64,000 nt of DNA from Actinernus sp. WN-2022 (taxonomy: Eukaryota > Cnidaria > Anthozoa > Actiniaria > Actinernidae), in NCBI GenBank assembly GCA_030867875.1, contig JAOWCC010000936.1:82059032-82123031 (forward strand), read 5' to 3'. This document shows, piece after piece, positions 45,929 to 57,349 of this stretch. Each line of letters begins with the position of its first letter. The stretch's first letter is position 1. The position numbers were made by a program, and so were the translations under genes. The notes beneath the pieces are model-generated. The model did not search any database and was not told the origin of the DNA. It worked only from the letters and a program-made list of their open reading frames with translations.

Positions 45929-47025
45929 GGTGTAGCAAGGCACCACATGACGTCATTCTTTCCCTCTCTTGAATATTCATTGAAAAGCACCAAATGACAT
46001 CACGTGTGTTGAGTATAGTGATACACCAGCACAAGAGGAAGACCTTTCCCAATATTTCTAAGTCTCTAGTCGTTGTCCCACTGTCCCTGGACAACGGGAC
46101 AACAAAATTGTATGCATACTAATGAGTATGTAGCTGAGAGACCGGGACAACGGGACAACCACTTCGTCGAAATATTTCTAGGTCTAGTCGTTGTCCCACT
46201 GTCCTAGGACAACGGGACAACGGGACAACCACTTCGTGGAAATATTTCTAAGTCTCAAGTCGTTGTCCCACTGTCCCAGGAGAACGGGACAACCACTTTG
46301 ACGAAATATTTCTAAGTATCTAGTCGTTCTCCCACTGTCCCTGGACAACGGGACAACAAAATTGTATGCATACTAATGAGTATAGCTGAGAGACCGGGAC
46401 AACGGGACAACGGGACAACCACTTCGTCGAAATATTTCTAAGTCTCTAGTCGTTGTTCCACTGCGGTCCCTGGACAACGGGACAACAAAATGGTATGCAT
46501 ACTAATGAGTATAGCTGAGAGACCGGGACAACGGGACAACGGGACAACCACTTTGACGAAATATTTCTAAGTCTCTATATAGTCGTTGTCCCACTGTCCC
46601 TGGACAACGGGACAACAAAATGGTATGCATACTAATGAGTATGTAGCTGAGAGACCGGGACAACGTGACAACGGGACAACCACTTCGTCGAAATATTTCT
46701 AGGTCTAGTCGTTGTCCCACTGTCCTAGGACAACGGGACAACGGGACAACCACTTCGTGGAAATATTTTTAAGTCTCAAGTCGTTGTCCCACTGTCCCAG
46801 GACAACGGGACAACCACTTTGACGAAATATTTCTAAGTCTCAAGTCGTTGTCCCACTGTCCCAGGACAACGGGACAACAAAATTGTATGCAGACTAATGA
46901 TATAGCTGAGAGACCGCGACAACGGGACAACGGGACAACGGGACAACCACTTCGTGGAAATATTTCCAAGTCTCTAGTCGTTGTCCCACTGTCCCCGGAC
47001 AACGGGACAACCACTTTGACGAAGT
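45929..47025 (-). repeat. GGGACAAC-rich tandem array, left copy
   Basis: The array (46075-47025) repeats a complex unit of about 90-120 bases: GTTGTCCCACTGTCC, GGACAACGGGACAAC, GTATGCATACTAATGAGTAT, GAGAGACCGGGACAAC and GAAATATTTCTAAGTCTC. The 9-mer CGGGACAAC is itself repeated two or three times in each unit. The left flank 45929-46075 is almost identical to the inverse of 53030-53175. Open frames crossing it are incidental. Confidence 0.85.
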
Positions 47026-47029
47026 ACGA

Positions 47030-48600
47030 AATCTGCTCTAGCTGGGAAACCGGAATTGGTGTGATGTGGTGTGGAGAACACAGGCTCACACAAACGGCTG
47101 GTAATCGAGCCTAGTGCTTTATATATGATGGTTAATGGTTCTGGATTTCGCGTGCTTCACGTCTACAACATAAACTTTGCACTCAATTCAACTCATTCGC
47201 AATTTTACAGGTTTGTCGTTACCAAAGTTTTCTTAATAAAGCGCGTGAAAGTTTATATAAGCTTAAACCTGTTCAGCTGCCTCCTACTATATACTATACT
47301 CGCTACTCGATCGCGAGGTTTTGTTAATAGTTTTCCAATTACACAATTACACGGGATATATTAAGCAGTCACTGAATTATTCGTGAACTTAGATGACATT
47401 CAAAATTTCTACGAGAAAGAGTGGAGAGATTTTTCCATTTCCATGCCGCCGCCATGTGCACTGCCACACTGAAGACAGGCCTCCTGCTAAGAAAGCACGT
47501 CTAGCAAACTGAACATTACCACGGGCGTAGCCAGCCATTTTCCCCTTCAAGCCCGAAGGTACATGCCAAACAAGCGCTGAAGGCGCGAGCTCCTAGAGGG
47601 GTCTGGAGAAATTGTTAAAATTTTCAAGCTCTGAAACGCTATTTCCAGCGTTTTCGATGCAATATTCCTCGTCATAATTATATGTTGGGGGTCGATTGAA
47701 TAGTGCAGTGGATAGCGTATTCGCCGTGCTCACGCAAGGGTTAGAGTTGAGTTTGTAATAAAAGTTATACAAAAATATCGCTGCCACAGCAAAACAAAAA
47801 AATCACCAAAATTCTTGTTAAGCCCGGGCTTAACTTAATTGAGTTACAGTAAAATCACGTTAACTCGCCACGCAATAACAATGGCAATTTCCGCTGGTTT
47901 GTTTTTTAAAACAGCAATTCTCGCTAACTCTCGGTAACTTGCTCTTCTGTGTTTTTAATTATTTCCCCTTGTTGTTAACGGATTCTATACTGTATTCGCA
48001 ACAATTTTTTTAGAAGTTTAAAAAAATTTATCACAGAATCTGTTTAGTGACAAAGCCATTCGGTTATTTATCTTGGTGAAGCAAGTTAGGTTCAGTAACC
48101 AACTGTAACCAGTTCCAGTTCGCGGTCAATTCCGACATTTTGAAAGGGGTGCAAACATGGCGCGAAATAGATCTAGAGTGTTTGAATAGGAATCCGGTGC
48201 CAAATAATTTCCATAAAATAGAATTTCTGAAATATTGACTGTCTGCAAACGTTATAAGATACCAGGTAAACGATGAACTGATAATATAATAAATACATAT
48301 TATTAGGAGCATTATACTGCGACTCAATGCTTTCAGTTACAGATAACTATAAAAAATATTACAACTATGTACATCAACTTGAGAATGTGGATAAATTATA
48401 CATAAAATAGAGTTTCTATGGTACATAAAATAATCAATTACAGCAGGAAATGTCACTTAGGAAAATATTTGTTGATAGTTTGGATTTCAATTGTGCTAAT
48501 GAGTTTAGTTGCCTAATGTGTGCTGAAAGTAAGTTCCAGAGCCTAGGAGCCACAACTGAAAACGCTCTGTCACCATAGTTACAAGTACGTGATCTGTAAG
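47030..48600. other. No gene recognised
   Basis: Mixed AT-rich sequence with scattered stops. CACGGGCGTAG near 47520 resembles the ends of the 16111-16330 element but no mirrored partner is apparent. Confidence 0.45.
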
Positions 48601-48804
48601 GACACGATTAGGCTGATAGAACTCTAAAGCCTACGGCAAACGTCGAACTAGCCATGAACTTAATTCAGTCAAACCTGGTGGTGTCAGCGGTCGGGATGCC
48701 AACATGGCGGTTACTTTCCCGCTCCGATAAAATTCTGTTTTTTTACTCGTATCGTTGCTGTTTTTCGTTCTTTTATGGATTCATAAGCTTCATTTGGTTC
48801 ATAA

Positions 48805-49779
48805 ATGGCTGCTGAAGATGCTATAACAAGAGAACACCTACGCTTAGTGCTAAATGAAGTATTAGAAGAAAAGCTAGAAAAGAAACTAGCTCCACTTCGT
48901 GACTCGATTGAATTTATAGCGAAGGAATTTGAGGATTTCAAAGTGAAGATTCATCAACTGGAGATGGCAAACAAGGAAAATGCAAAGCTCAAAGAAAATG
49001 TCCAAAAGCTAACCAAAAAAGTGGATTAATTTATTCCATCAAAACCAAAAATAGACTTTTCAGACATTACATAAGAACAAGAAGTGAAATTGCTCATGAA
49101 AGATTTAAAGTATATAGAAACAAATTGTCTCATTTAATCAAGATAAGCAAAACAAAATATTATAAGGATTATTTTACTAGCAACCAGTCAAATGTTAAGA
49201 ATACATGGAAAGGTATACGAGAATTAATAAGCCTTAAGCCCAAGGCTACTGGTATGGGGAAATACTTATGAATCGTCTTTAAAACCTATCATTGTTCTTC
49301 AAAAAAAGGCACTCAGGAGAATAACTTTCTCTAAACCAGACGAACACTCAAATCCTCTCTTTAGTGCTTTAAAATATTAAAATTTGTGGATCTCATCCAC
49401 CTATTTAATTGTACCTTCATGTTTGAGTTTCACCATAATTTGCTTCCTTCAAGATTTGACAACTTTTTTGACCTAGTGTCATCTAAACACAATTATAACA
49501 CCAGATTAGCTGCAAAGACATCATATTATATAGCGCCTGTGAGAACAAATTATGGTAAATTCAACATGCGATATAGAGGGGCAACGATATGGAACTTAAT
49601 AAGTGAGGATCTAAAACATGAAAGCTTTAAAGCTTTCAAAAATAAAATAAAACATAATTTATTGGAGTTATATATCTAGTTTGGAATCTTTTTCTTCACA
49701 AATTTATTTGCACTTATACCATATATTGCCGCCTATACCATTTTATGATTTTCTATATAAACAATTAGCTTTGATACCA

Positions 49780-49816
<37 letters not shown>

Positions 49817-50010
49817 TGATTTCCTTTGTGTGTGTGTGTATGTAAGAATTTTGATTATTTCGACCTTTATCTTTCAAATTAACAAATAAGCCACCCAGCT
49901 CGATTAGCTCTTTATAGTTATTCTGGGGGGAAATTTACCTGTTGTGTCGATAAACAATGTAAATTAGATAAGGATTTGTGGTAAATAAATTGTTGTTGTT
50001 GTTGTTGTTA
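48805..50010 (+). mobile_element. Internally deleted LINE: ORF1 coiled coil joined to reverse transcriptase ends
   Basis: 48805-49029 encodes a 74-aa Lys/Glu-rich coiled coil (MAAEDAITREHLRLVLNEV), the N-terminus of a LINE ORF1. Immediately after it, 49030-49250 encodes a pre-reverse-transcriptase segment (HYIRTRSEIAHERFKVYRN, TWKGIRELISL). The frame then jumps to a VWGNTYESSLKP C-terminal part and 49386-49679 (KHNYNTRLAAKTSYY, GATIWNLIS). Endonuclease and the catalytic core are gone. The 3' end carries (GT)n at about 49785-49842 and (GTT)n at about 49990-50010. It is a non-autonomous derivative. Confidence 0.7.
49785..49842. repeat. (GT)n microsatellite
   Basis: Two GT runs separated by TTATTTTTGATTTCC, inside the 3' region of the deleted LINE. 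Confidence 0.95.
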
Positions 50011-50351
50011 AACCTATTAATTTTGAAATATGCTCATGGATGGTACGACGTTTGCCGCAATAGTGATCGACCTATTCAATAGGTACGAGTCCAGCATGAG
50101 GTTCGAGTAGCCAAGTCGGGAATTACGACTCTGGTGCGACTTTACGGCAAACGTCGTTCTTAACACGCGCCGACCTAAATTCATAAATTATGTAAAATAA
50201 TAAATAAATCATGCAAATAGTATGGATTGTGCCAAAATCGTGAAAACAACATCTCCCCCCATCTCCCAAACACTGAAGGTGGTACAAATGCGATTTCGAA
50301 GGCGAAATGGCAGCCTATTGGAAGTAATTGCCGCATGACGCTCTGCCGGAA

Positions 50352-50798
50352 ATGTGTAGTTTGTGCTTTAATGTCACAAAATACATTTGCCTTAAATGCG
50401 AAATGCCCTTTTGTAATAAATGCTCAGTATTCGAAAGTAATGAAGACGTGTCTGGCTGGAATGCCGGAAGAAGCACTGGCTATTGCGAATGTAGCGATAT
50501 AGCTCTCTTTGAAACGCTTCTATCATATGAAGTCAAACCATCCAGAATATCGTTGAAAACTGCGGCATTTTCGACTATCACAGAGGTTCCAATGTGTGAA
50601 TCGCAACCGCTAGAAACATGGCCAGTAACGCCACTTGCAGTGACAACCATCGTCTCCTATACACGGCACCGAGTGCTGTGTAGAACGCCATTCTTCTGTT
50701 TGTGTTTTGGACAATCATTTTCCACAGTAAGGCCTTTCTTTAATATATTCGACCGAGCGCTGTATTTCGCCATATCACTAACCGCGGGCGAAAAGTAA
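50352..50798 (+). CDS. Transposon-associated zinc-finger fragment
   Basis: The frame opens with MCSLCFNVTKYICLKCEMPF, then CNKCSVFESNED and GWNAGRSTGYCECSD. The C-x2-C-x7-C-x2-C-x4-C-x2-C spacing suits a treble-clef or cross-brace zinc finger. Similar Cys-rich modules sit at the C-terminus of some DNA transposases (piggyBac-like), and this frame lies between inverted TIR-like ends. The residues after about position 60 have no recognised domain. It is most likely a fragment of a transposon gene rather than a host gene. Confidence 0.45.
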   Translation: MCSLCFNVTKYICLKCEMPFCNKCSVFESNEDVSGWNAGRSTGYCECSDIALFETLLSYEVKPSRISLKTAAFSTITEVPMCESQPLETWPVTPLAVTTIVSYTRHRVLCRTPFFCLCFGQSFSTVRPFFNIFDRALYFAISLTAGEK

Positions 50799-51054
50799 AA
50801 TGTGGCAGGACACGTGTTAGTTCCCGTGATTTAATTAGGCGCAAGTGAATTAAGATCGACATAACGGTTCGACGTTTCCTGCCCTAAGTCGATCTTCTAC
50901 CGAACCTATTTTTTAATAGGATCGGCGCGATTTAAGTTCGACGTTTGCCGTAGGCCTAAGAGTTCCGCGATATATGTAGGTGCTAGACCGTGTAGAGCGC
51001 CCTCCCTCAAATAAGCCCCCCCTCGATTAAGCGTCCCACGGAATGCAAGTTAAC

Positions 51055-52346
51055 TTAGAAAAAAACAAAGATCTTAGTGTTCAACAATACCGGCAAATCG
51101 ATGAACAAGTATAAGTTTAGATACCGGGGAAAAGAAATTGAGAACGTTACTTCATATAAATACCTCGGCTTAATGTTTAGCACGATAGGTAGTTTTAACC
51201 TTGCTAAAACTGAACTGAAAAAGACAGCGCTGAAGGCTTTATTTAAACTGAAGAAATCCATGGGTAAACATTTCCGAACGGATATTAAATTAACTTTACG
51301 CCTCTTTGATTACCTAATTAAACCAATTATTCTCTATGGCAGTGAAATCTGGGGGGCAGACATAAAGTCTACAGAGAGAGACCCAATAGAAATAGTGCAC
51401 ACAAAGTTCTGTAAACTTCTACTGGGAGTAAGCAAAAGTGCAACTAATAATGCTTGCCGAGCAGAGCTTGGAAGATATCCTCTTTCGGTGGAAGCAAAAA
51501 CAAGGAGTTATAAGTTCTGGCTCAAGCTGAATAACCGAGAACGTACATGTTTATCGCAGGACACATATATAGATAGCACAGACGGTAATAACAAAACTGA
51601 TTGGTATCAGAAAATGAAAACTACCATATGTACGGTTGGTCTCGGAGACATCTGGAATGATCCTCCGGTCAACCCAGTAATTCAAAAGCCTTATGAAAAA
51701 TTATTCAAACAAAGATTAAAAGATATCGAATACCAATGCTGGCTAAGCCAAATCAACGACGATGATAGAAAAGAAGGACAACGCAATAAACTTCGTACGT
51801 ATCGTACTTTTAAAATTAACTATTCGCTTGAGCCATACCTTTATAATGTTCATAACATTGATCATCGAGAAGCTCTAACTCGTCTAAGAATAAGTAACCA
51901 CGCCCTCGAAATTGAAAAAGGTCGACATTCTAGGCCATACTTAAAACCAGAAGAACGAATTTGCCCAAAATGTGACAACTGAACAAGAAGTAGAAGACGA
52001 ATTACATTTTGTATTGAGATGCCCCCTTTACAATGACTTAAGGGAAAACATAATCAATGTTGTGAATAGAAAATTAAATTTACAGAAACCGAAATATCAA
52101 TACGAAAATGTAGTTTTTAATTTACTAATAGATCCGCCTTTAATATTACAAAAAGAAGTTTGTAAATATATACACGACTGCTTCAAAAACGCAAAAATAA
52201 TAGTTAAAACAACTACATATAATACATATACTCCTATACCTGTATCTTACCTTACGTTTGTTAGCTTTCTCAGCAGGTCTGAGACCTATGTACAATGTTG
52301 TATATGGTGCCAATAAACACACCTATCTATCTATCTATCTATCTAA
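51055..52346 (+). mobile_element. 5'-truncated LINE: reverse transcriptase C-terminus with zinc knuckle
   Basis: 51077-51982 (301 aa) starts in the reverse transcriptase palm-thumb region (SYKYLGLMFSTIGSF, KPIILYGSEIWG) and ends in ICPKCDN. A frameshift near 51980 moves the frame to 51972-52316, which supplies VEDELHFVLRCPLYNDLR. Together these give the CC-H-C knuckle typical of jockey/I/RTE-like LINEs. The 3' end is AATAAACACAC followed by (ATCT)n at 52323-52346. It inserted into a C-rich repeat whose halves lie at about 51000-51045 and 52347-52390. It is inactive. Confidence 0.8.
52323..52346. repeat. (ATCT)n tail of the 51-52 kb LINE
   Basis: Short perfect tetranucleotide repeat directly after the LINE poly(A)-like signal. 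Confidence 0.9.
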
Positions 52347-52748
52347 GCGCACCCCTCGATTTAGCCCCCCCTCCCCCTCCTTTCCCGGTACCGTACGGTA
52401 CAGTAAAAGATTAACAGAAGATGACATTACTTGCGTTTTATTGAAAAGTTACGGCATGTCCTTATATGTATAACTAACGTTATTTTGGTGATAAGTTTCT
52501 TTTCATCACCTAATTAGTGAGGACGATGAAGATGACGACGATTTGGATATTACCGAATCTAGTGACTGAATACCATACCGTTATAAATACTGAACGTACC
52601 TGAAGTAGTTACCGTATTGCAGCAATCCAGACTGTGAAAAACGTTACTGTTCATTGTTTATAACTTCAATTTTTTTCATTTCAAATACTTCAGTTATCGC
52701 GCAACGAAAACATTTCCGAGTTCAAATCACGTTTTTTATATTAAGCGC

Positions 52749-52768
52749 CCCCCCCCCCCCCCCCCCTT
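52749..52768. repeat. Poly(C) tract
   Basis: A run of about 19 C bases in a TTAAGCGCCCC context that also matches the C-rich repeat near 51015 and 52325. Confidence 0.9.
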
Positions 52769-52789
52769 TCGGCAAGAGACTTAGAATTA

Positions 52790-53175
52790 TTTCGTCAAAG
52801 TGGTTGTCCCGTTGTCCCGTTGTCCCGGTCTCTCAGCTATACTCATTAGTATGCATACCATTTTGTTGTCCCGTTGTCCAGGGATAGTGGAACAACGACT
52901 AGAGACTTAGAAATGTTTCCACGAAGTGGTTGTCCCGTTGTCCCGTTGTCCCGGTCTCTCAGCTATATCATTAGTATGCATACAATTTTGTTGTCCCGTT
53001 CTCCTGGGACAGTGGGACAACGACTAGAGACTTAGAAATATTGGGAAAGGTCTTCCTCTTGTGCTGGTGTATCACTATACTCAACACACGTGATGTCATT
53101 TGGTGCTTTTCAATGAATATTCAAGAGAGGGAAAGAATGACGTCATGTGGTGCCTTGCTACACCAAGAAACCCCC
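52790..53175 (+). repeat. GGGACAAC-rich array, inverted right copy
   Basis: It contains two array units in the opposite orientation to 46-47 kb, followed at 53030-53175 by a flank nearly identical to the inverse of 45929-46075. The flank includes GGAAAGGTCTTCCTCTTGTG and GAATATTCAAGAGAGGG. Only about two units are present here, against about nine at the left. Confidence 0.85.
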
Positions 53176-53309
53176 ATTTCTTCACATCTCCTCGATATTT
53201 TGTTTATCTTTGTGTACATACCTTTCAGTTCTTTAATCGCTAGAATCTTGAATTGAGCCAAAACATCGTACTGGTCACTGAGAAACTGTACGGATTTTGC
53301 TTTTTCAGG

Positions 53310-54170
53310 CGTTAGGACTTCAACTTCAGCGGAGCCTCGATGCCATTATCCGTCTTGTCTGAAAACTGTGCTTCGAGGTGTTGTAATCTCTTCCTTAATT
53401 CTTCAACTTCGTTCTTTAAAGCTTCGTTTTCCTTTCGGAGTGTTTTGTTGTTAGTGGTCATTTGATTTCTTTAGATTAAGTGAAGTTAAGTAACTTTAGA
53501 ACAGTTTTACGGAGCAACTATCAAGCATGACCGCTCAGCTCGAAGGTCAGCATATTCCAGTTTTCCTGATAAAGATCTTACCGTCTCGAGACCAAATGCA
53601 TTTGTATTTCTGCTCTTTGCGTAATTTCAGGGCTTTACCAAAGAGGATCTTGTTTTGACGGGTTAACCTCTCGTTGATAAAGAGATTTGATGCAGCCCGT
53701 TCTCTCACCAGTGCTATGTTGTGCGTAGATTTGCCCTTCAGTTGAGATTTACTTTGCATGACTTGGTCACGAAACTTTCTGTTCGAGAATTTTACGATGA
53801 TATTGGCTTCGATGTCGTTGTCGTTGAAGCTAGAGCCAAGGAACTCGCAGATTTCACGATCGATGAATTCCACATCTTCTTCTGAAGAGCGGGGCACACC
53901 CGCTATTTCCAGCATGGATCTTCTACCGACCTTCTACCATATTGCTCTAACGGTCATTTATGGCTTCGAGGGCCTTCGCGTTATCTTTCTTACAGTCCTT
54001 TAGCTGTCGGTTTAGGTCCTCGTTAGCCGTGTGCAATAGGACATTATCCTTTAGTATGTTGTCTGTGACTTTCTGGAAATTATCGAATTTATTGCTGATG
54101 AATTTTTGGCTTTTTTAAGGTCTTGTAACTTCGCATCTAGTTCGTCGTACTGCCTCAGGCCGCTCTACCT
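53310..54170 (-). pseudogene. LINE ORF1 (coiled coil + RRM-like) fragments
   Basis: Minus-strand fragments: a coiled coil around 53980-54130 (KFDNFQKVTDNILKDN); then 53547-53915 (122 aa), with an RRM-like fold, ANIIVKFSNRKFRDQV and the C-terminal YKCIWSRDGKIFIRK typical of LINE ORF1 proteins; and downstream at about 53312-53461 a 49-aa coiled coil (MTTNNKTLRKENEALKNEV). In-frame stops separate the pieces, so it is not a working gene. The C-terminal motif resembles the 45.5-kb fragment. Confidence 0.7.
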
Positions 54171-54589
54171 TAAATTTCTTTTTCTTTTTTCCTAAAAACA
54201 AAAATAACTAATTATTTTATCCGCGCGCGCTTTCCTTTTAACCTATTTATAAAAGTCACGTGACGGGGTCGTACTTGTTTGACGACGGACCAGAAAAAGC
54301 CGTCCGGTCCTGTTCGATTTTTGCTTGTTTTTGCCATTATTATAATAAAAACTAAGGTCATCTGATAATGAAAACAGTGACTGAGTTAGGTTGGGCCGAA
54401 AGGGAAAATATTTGGTTCTCGGTCATTTTGTACGCTGCGCTGGTCCGAACGTCATGACCTCGAGCCAAATATCTTCCGTCCAGTCCCACTCAGTCAATAA
54501 GTACCTTGATGTACCACAAATGTTATTTAGGAGATCTAGTGATGAGGAGATCTAGAGCCTGCTTTTTGTAAACTGTTTTGTTGCAGACA

Positions 54590-54960
54590 TTTCTAAAGGG
54601 GCTGTGTCGCGGTGAGAGGTCTTTATATTCGCAGTCCGGGCGGGACACAGTTAATTTCAGCAATTTTCATGATGAAATTAGTCTAACAATAGTCTTCAAG
54701 GACGATATTGCGTATCATTTCAACCAAGGAGACAGTACAGTCCGACTACTTTGGCTACTCCCTTCCGTCTAACATCAGGAGTGCCGACACTGTTAATGTA
54801 TTTAAATCTAAGTTAAAGCCGACGGCTTTTCTTTTTAAATAGCTTCTCGATATTACTAGAACACGTGTAAGTAGATAGTTTTTATTACTCGGGCCAGGCC
54901 TTTGGCCGCCCGAGTCAAGATTCGCAAGTGTTTATTTTTATTTTTTGTGTCGAGCTATTT
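54590..54960 (+). mobile_element. LINE 3' remnant
   Basis: Near 54730-54840 the translation gives SLPSNIRSADTVNVFKSKLK followed by a stop. This is the same C-terminal signature as the fragment in gene C intron 3 (SLPE...FKSKI). A GGGCCAGGCCTTTGGCC palindrome lies in the 3' part. Confidence 0.6.
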
Positions 54961-55903
54961 CGCCGTCAACCAATCAGCTCCAGGCAATCACGCCGTGTTT
55001 TCTCCACCAACCAATCAGAAAGCACTGGGGAGACTGGACACTGATAGACTTTTTGCAAAACTAGTAAAGTCTCGGGAGTAAAGTGTTGACTTTTTGGTCA
55101 TTCGTAGCTGTTATTTTGCTGAAACCAAAGGTTTCTTCGACTGAAATACCAAGTTGTTCAGTTATATATATTTAGGGCTGACAGGACTTTTAGGGGCTTT
55201 CGATGGAAAATTCGCACATTTACGACAGGAGATATGGCGATCGCACAGTCAGCTAGTCTGGCCGGAGGCGGAGGTTTTTCCTTTTGGTCCAATAATCCAC
55301 GGAAACTGAAAGAAAATACCTGAACTGCTGGCTTCTGCATCTATAAGTGCCATAGGATTGCAGTGTTGCGTTGTTGATATTGGTAAAACGCTCTTCGTTA
55401 CCATCATGCACTGTGAGGAGATCAAATGTGGGATTTTGATATTTCATCAAGTGAGCGATACCTGTATATTTTAGCATAACCGGGACAAGAGTACTTCAGG
55501 ATATCTTGACTTTACTAAGACTTCAACTCAAGAGTCGCAAAAGCTAGAAGTGAACAGTGATTGACCCTTGCCTGTGAACGCGAACGGAAATCTGAACTGG
55601 TGAGGTTGAAATTATGTGTTTATGTACGCACACACATATTACTTGTACCCTACTTTTAACATTTTATTAAGTGTATTAAATGAGAGACTGTAATTCGAAC
55701 TGGAAATGAATCGACCGTTATTGAACTGTATGTGACTTCATAGAGACCAAGATTCAAGAAGAAAATGTTGAAATTGTCAAAAGAATAATGGAACTCAGAA
55801 GATACACAGAGGCATCCGAATTGACCACAAATTATACCCATAAACAGAACTGGATATGACTTACAAACCGAGAATACTGTATTAGAATTGAATTAGAATG
55901 TGA

Positions 55904-56135
55904 CTTATGCACCTATCAATGTTGGGGGGGGGGGGTGCAAGGGGTGGGGATTTCGACATGGTGGGGCTATTTATAGGAAACATAAGGAAATAGGGAAAAT
56001 ATTTGATATTTTTGACCAAACGTGTTGTCCCGAGGGTGGGGAATTTGAATTCTTTTTGGGAGAAAGTCAAACCCCCAACCCTTGCCACCCCCCCCCCCCC
56101 CCCCCCCCTCGGGCTTAACATTGATAGGTGCATTA
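55904..56135. repeat. TIR element with G-run and C-run arms
   Basis: ATGCACCTATCAATGTT at the left is mirrored by AACATTGATAGGTGCAT at the right. Directly inside are a G run (about 55925) and a C run of about 20 (about 56090), which can pair with each other. The inner sequence also holds CCCCACC/GGTGGGG pairs. Short open frames here are artefacts. Confidence 0.8.
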
Positions 56136-56284
56136 GGAAACCGAGCTAGTTGAAACTGTCAAAAGAATAGCAGGATTTGTCGTGGAAAGCCGTCGCTATA
56201 AACCGAATTGTCATAAAACCAGAACTGGAGAGTACCGAATTCGAAAAACGTATGTAAAACGTTGAGTTATATATGTTATGGCTC

Positions 56285-57345
56285 TATCAATTCCAAACCT
56301 GCCTGCCCATCCCCCACCCGGGCATTTGTGGGACATTTGATATTGTTGCAAATGCCCCAGGGCAGTTCCACATGAGAGAGGGGATTATGGAAAATTTGAA
56401 AATGGAAGCTATAGAGAAACTTAAAGGTTTCATGAAGTCTATAGACCTCAGGGTTATAAAAGATAGCATTATTAGCAGCATTGTTTCGTTGGCTTCACCA
56501 GGGGAAACCCAAAGTACATGTAATATTTTAAAAAATCATAAAAAATTACACCAAATCGGGATAAAATATTAAGTTTTTGGGTGGTTGTCAACAAATACCA
56601 CTACCAATGTTAAATTAAACTTTAGAAATGTTCTGCACTTATAATATTATCAAAGAGGGTTTTCTAAAGCTTGTTACAGCTGTTTTGCTGCTGAATGTTC
56701 TAAAGCGTTCATATTATAACCACCCTCGTTAGGCTATTTTGCACGTGTAACGTCCGTAACAAATTGATGTAACGTCCGTAACACTGGTTTTTATCCCCTC
56801 AGGCAAAAGTAAAGAAGGTGATGATGATAAATGGCACTGAATAAATAACTATCGACTACCTACATACTTAAAATTATAAACTAGCCTGGTAAGCCTTCTC
56901 ATCTCACAGCAAGATAACTTTGAAGATTTCTGTTGAAATTTATCGTAACGTCCGTAATGCTTACTTTGCCTTCAGTTATAAATTTAGTCTAAAGACTTGT
57001 GCTCTTTCTGATTCCACTTTAAGTTGAACCTCTCACTACTTTCTCATTTTAAGCATGAGAAAAAGTAATAACTTATAATAGCTTATAAACTACAAAGGAG
57101 TAACGTCAGTAACGAAGAATTGCTCCTCTGGACCGTGGGGCCAACTAAGTTATGCAAATGCTCCACCATGGGGCTTTGGTACGGGAGAAAATCTCTTATA
57201 AAATTCGCAATTTTGACTCTCTTTATACAATTCCCCACCCCACCAACGTTTCTTTGCTGGCAAATGCCCCACCCTCGGGACAAAAACACAGTCAAATGCC
57301 CCCACCCCCTGGGGATGGGCAGGTTTGGAATTGGTACAGCTACCA
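56285..57345. mobile_element. 1.06-kb TIR element
   Basis: CAATTCCAAACCTGCC at about 56288 is mirrored by GGCAGGTTTGGAATTG at about 57319. Subterminal GCAAATGCCCC and GGGCATTTG-type motifs recur at both ends and near 57145-57300. No transposase is seen. TAACGTCCGTAAC occurs at about 56748, 56771 and 56945 inside. Confidence 0.7.
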
Positions 57346-57349
57346 GATA

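Larger units (their letters stand above)
48630..50954. mobile_element. Region bounded by CCTACGGCAAACGTCGAAC inverted ends, one or two TIR elements
   Basis: The 20-base end at 48630 is exactly mirrored by the sequence ending at 50954. Two further copies of the motif, in opposite orientations, occur near 50046 and 50144. This gives either one 2.3-kb element or two adjacent elements (48630 to about 50054, and about 50141 to 50954). The first contains a deleted LINE, the second a zinc-finger frame. Confidence 0.65.

Noticed and set aside
55882..56133. Gly-rich and Pro-rich open frames
   Set aside because: They are translations of the poly(G)/poly(C) hairpin element.
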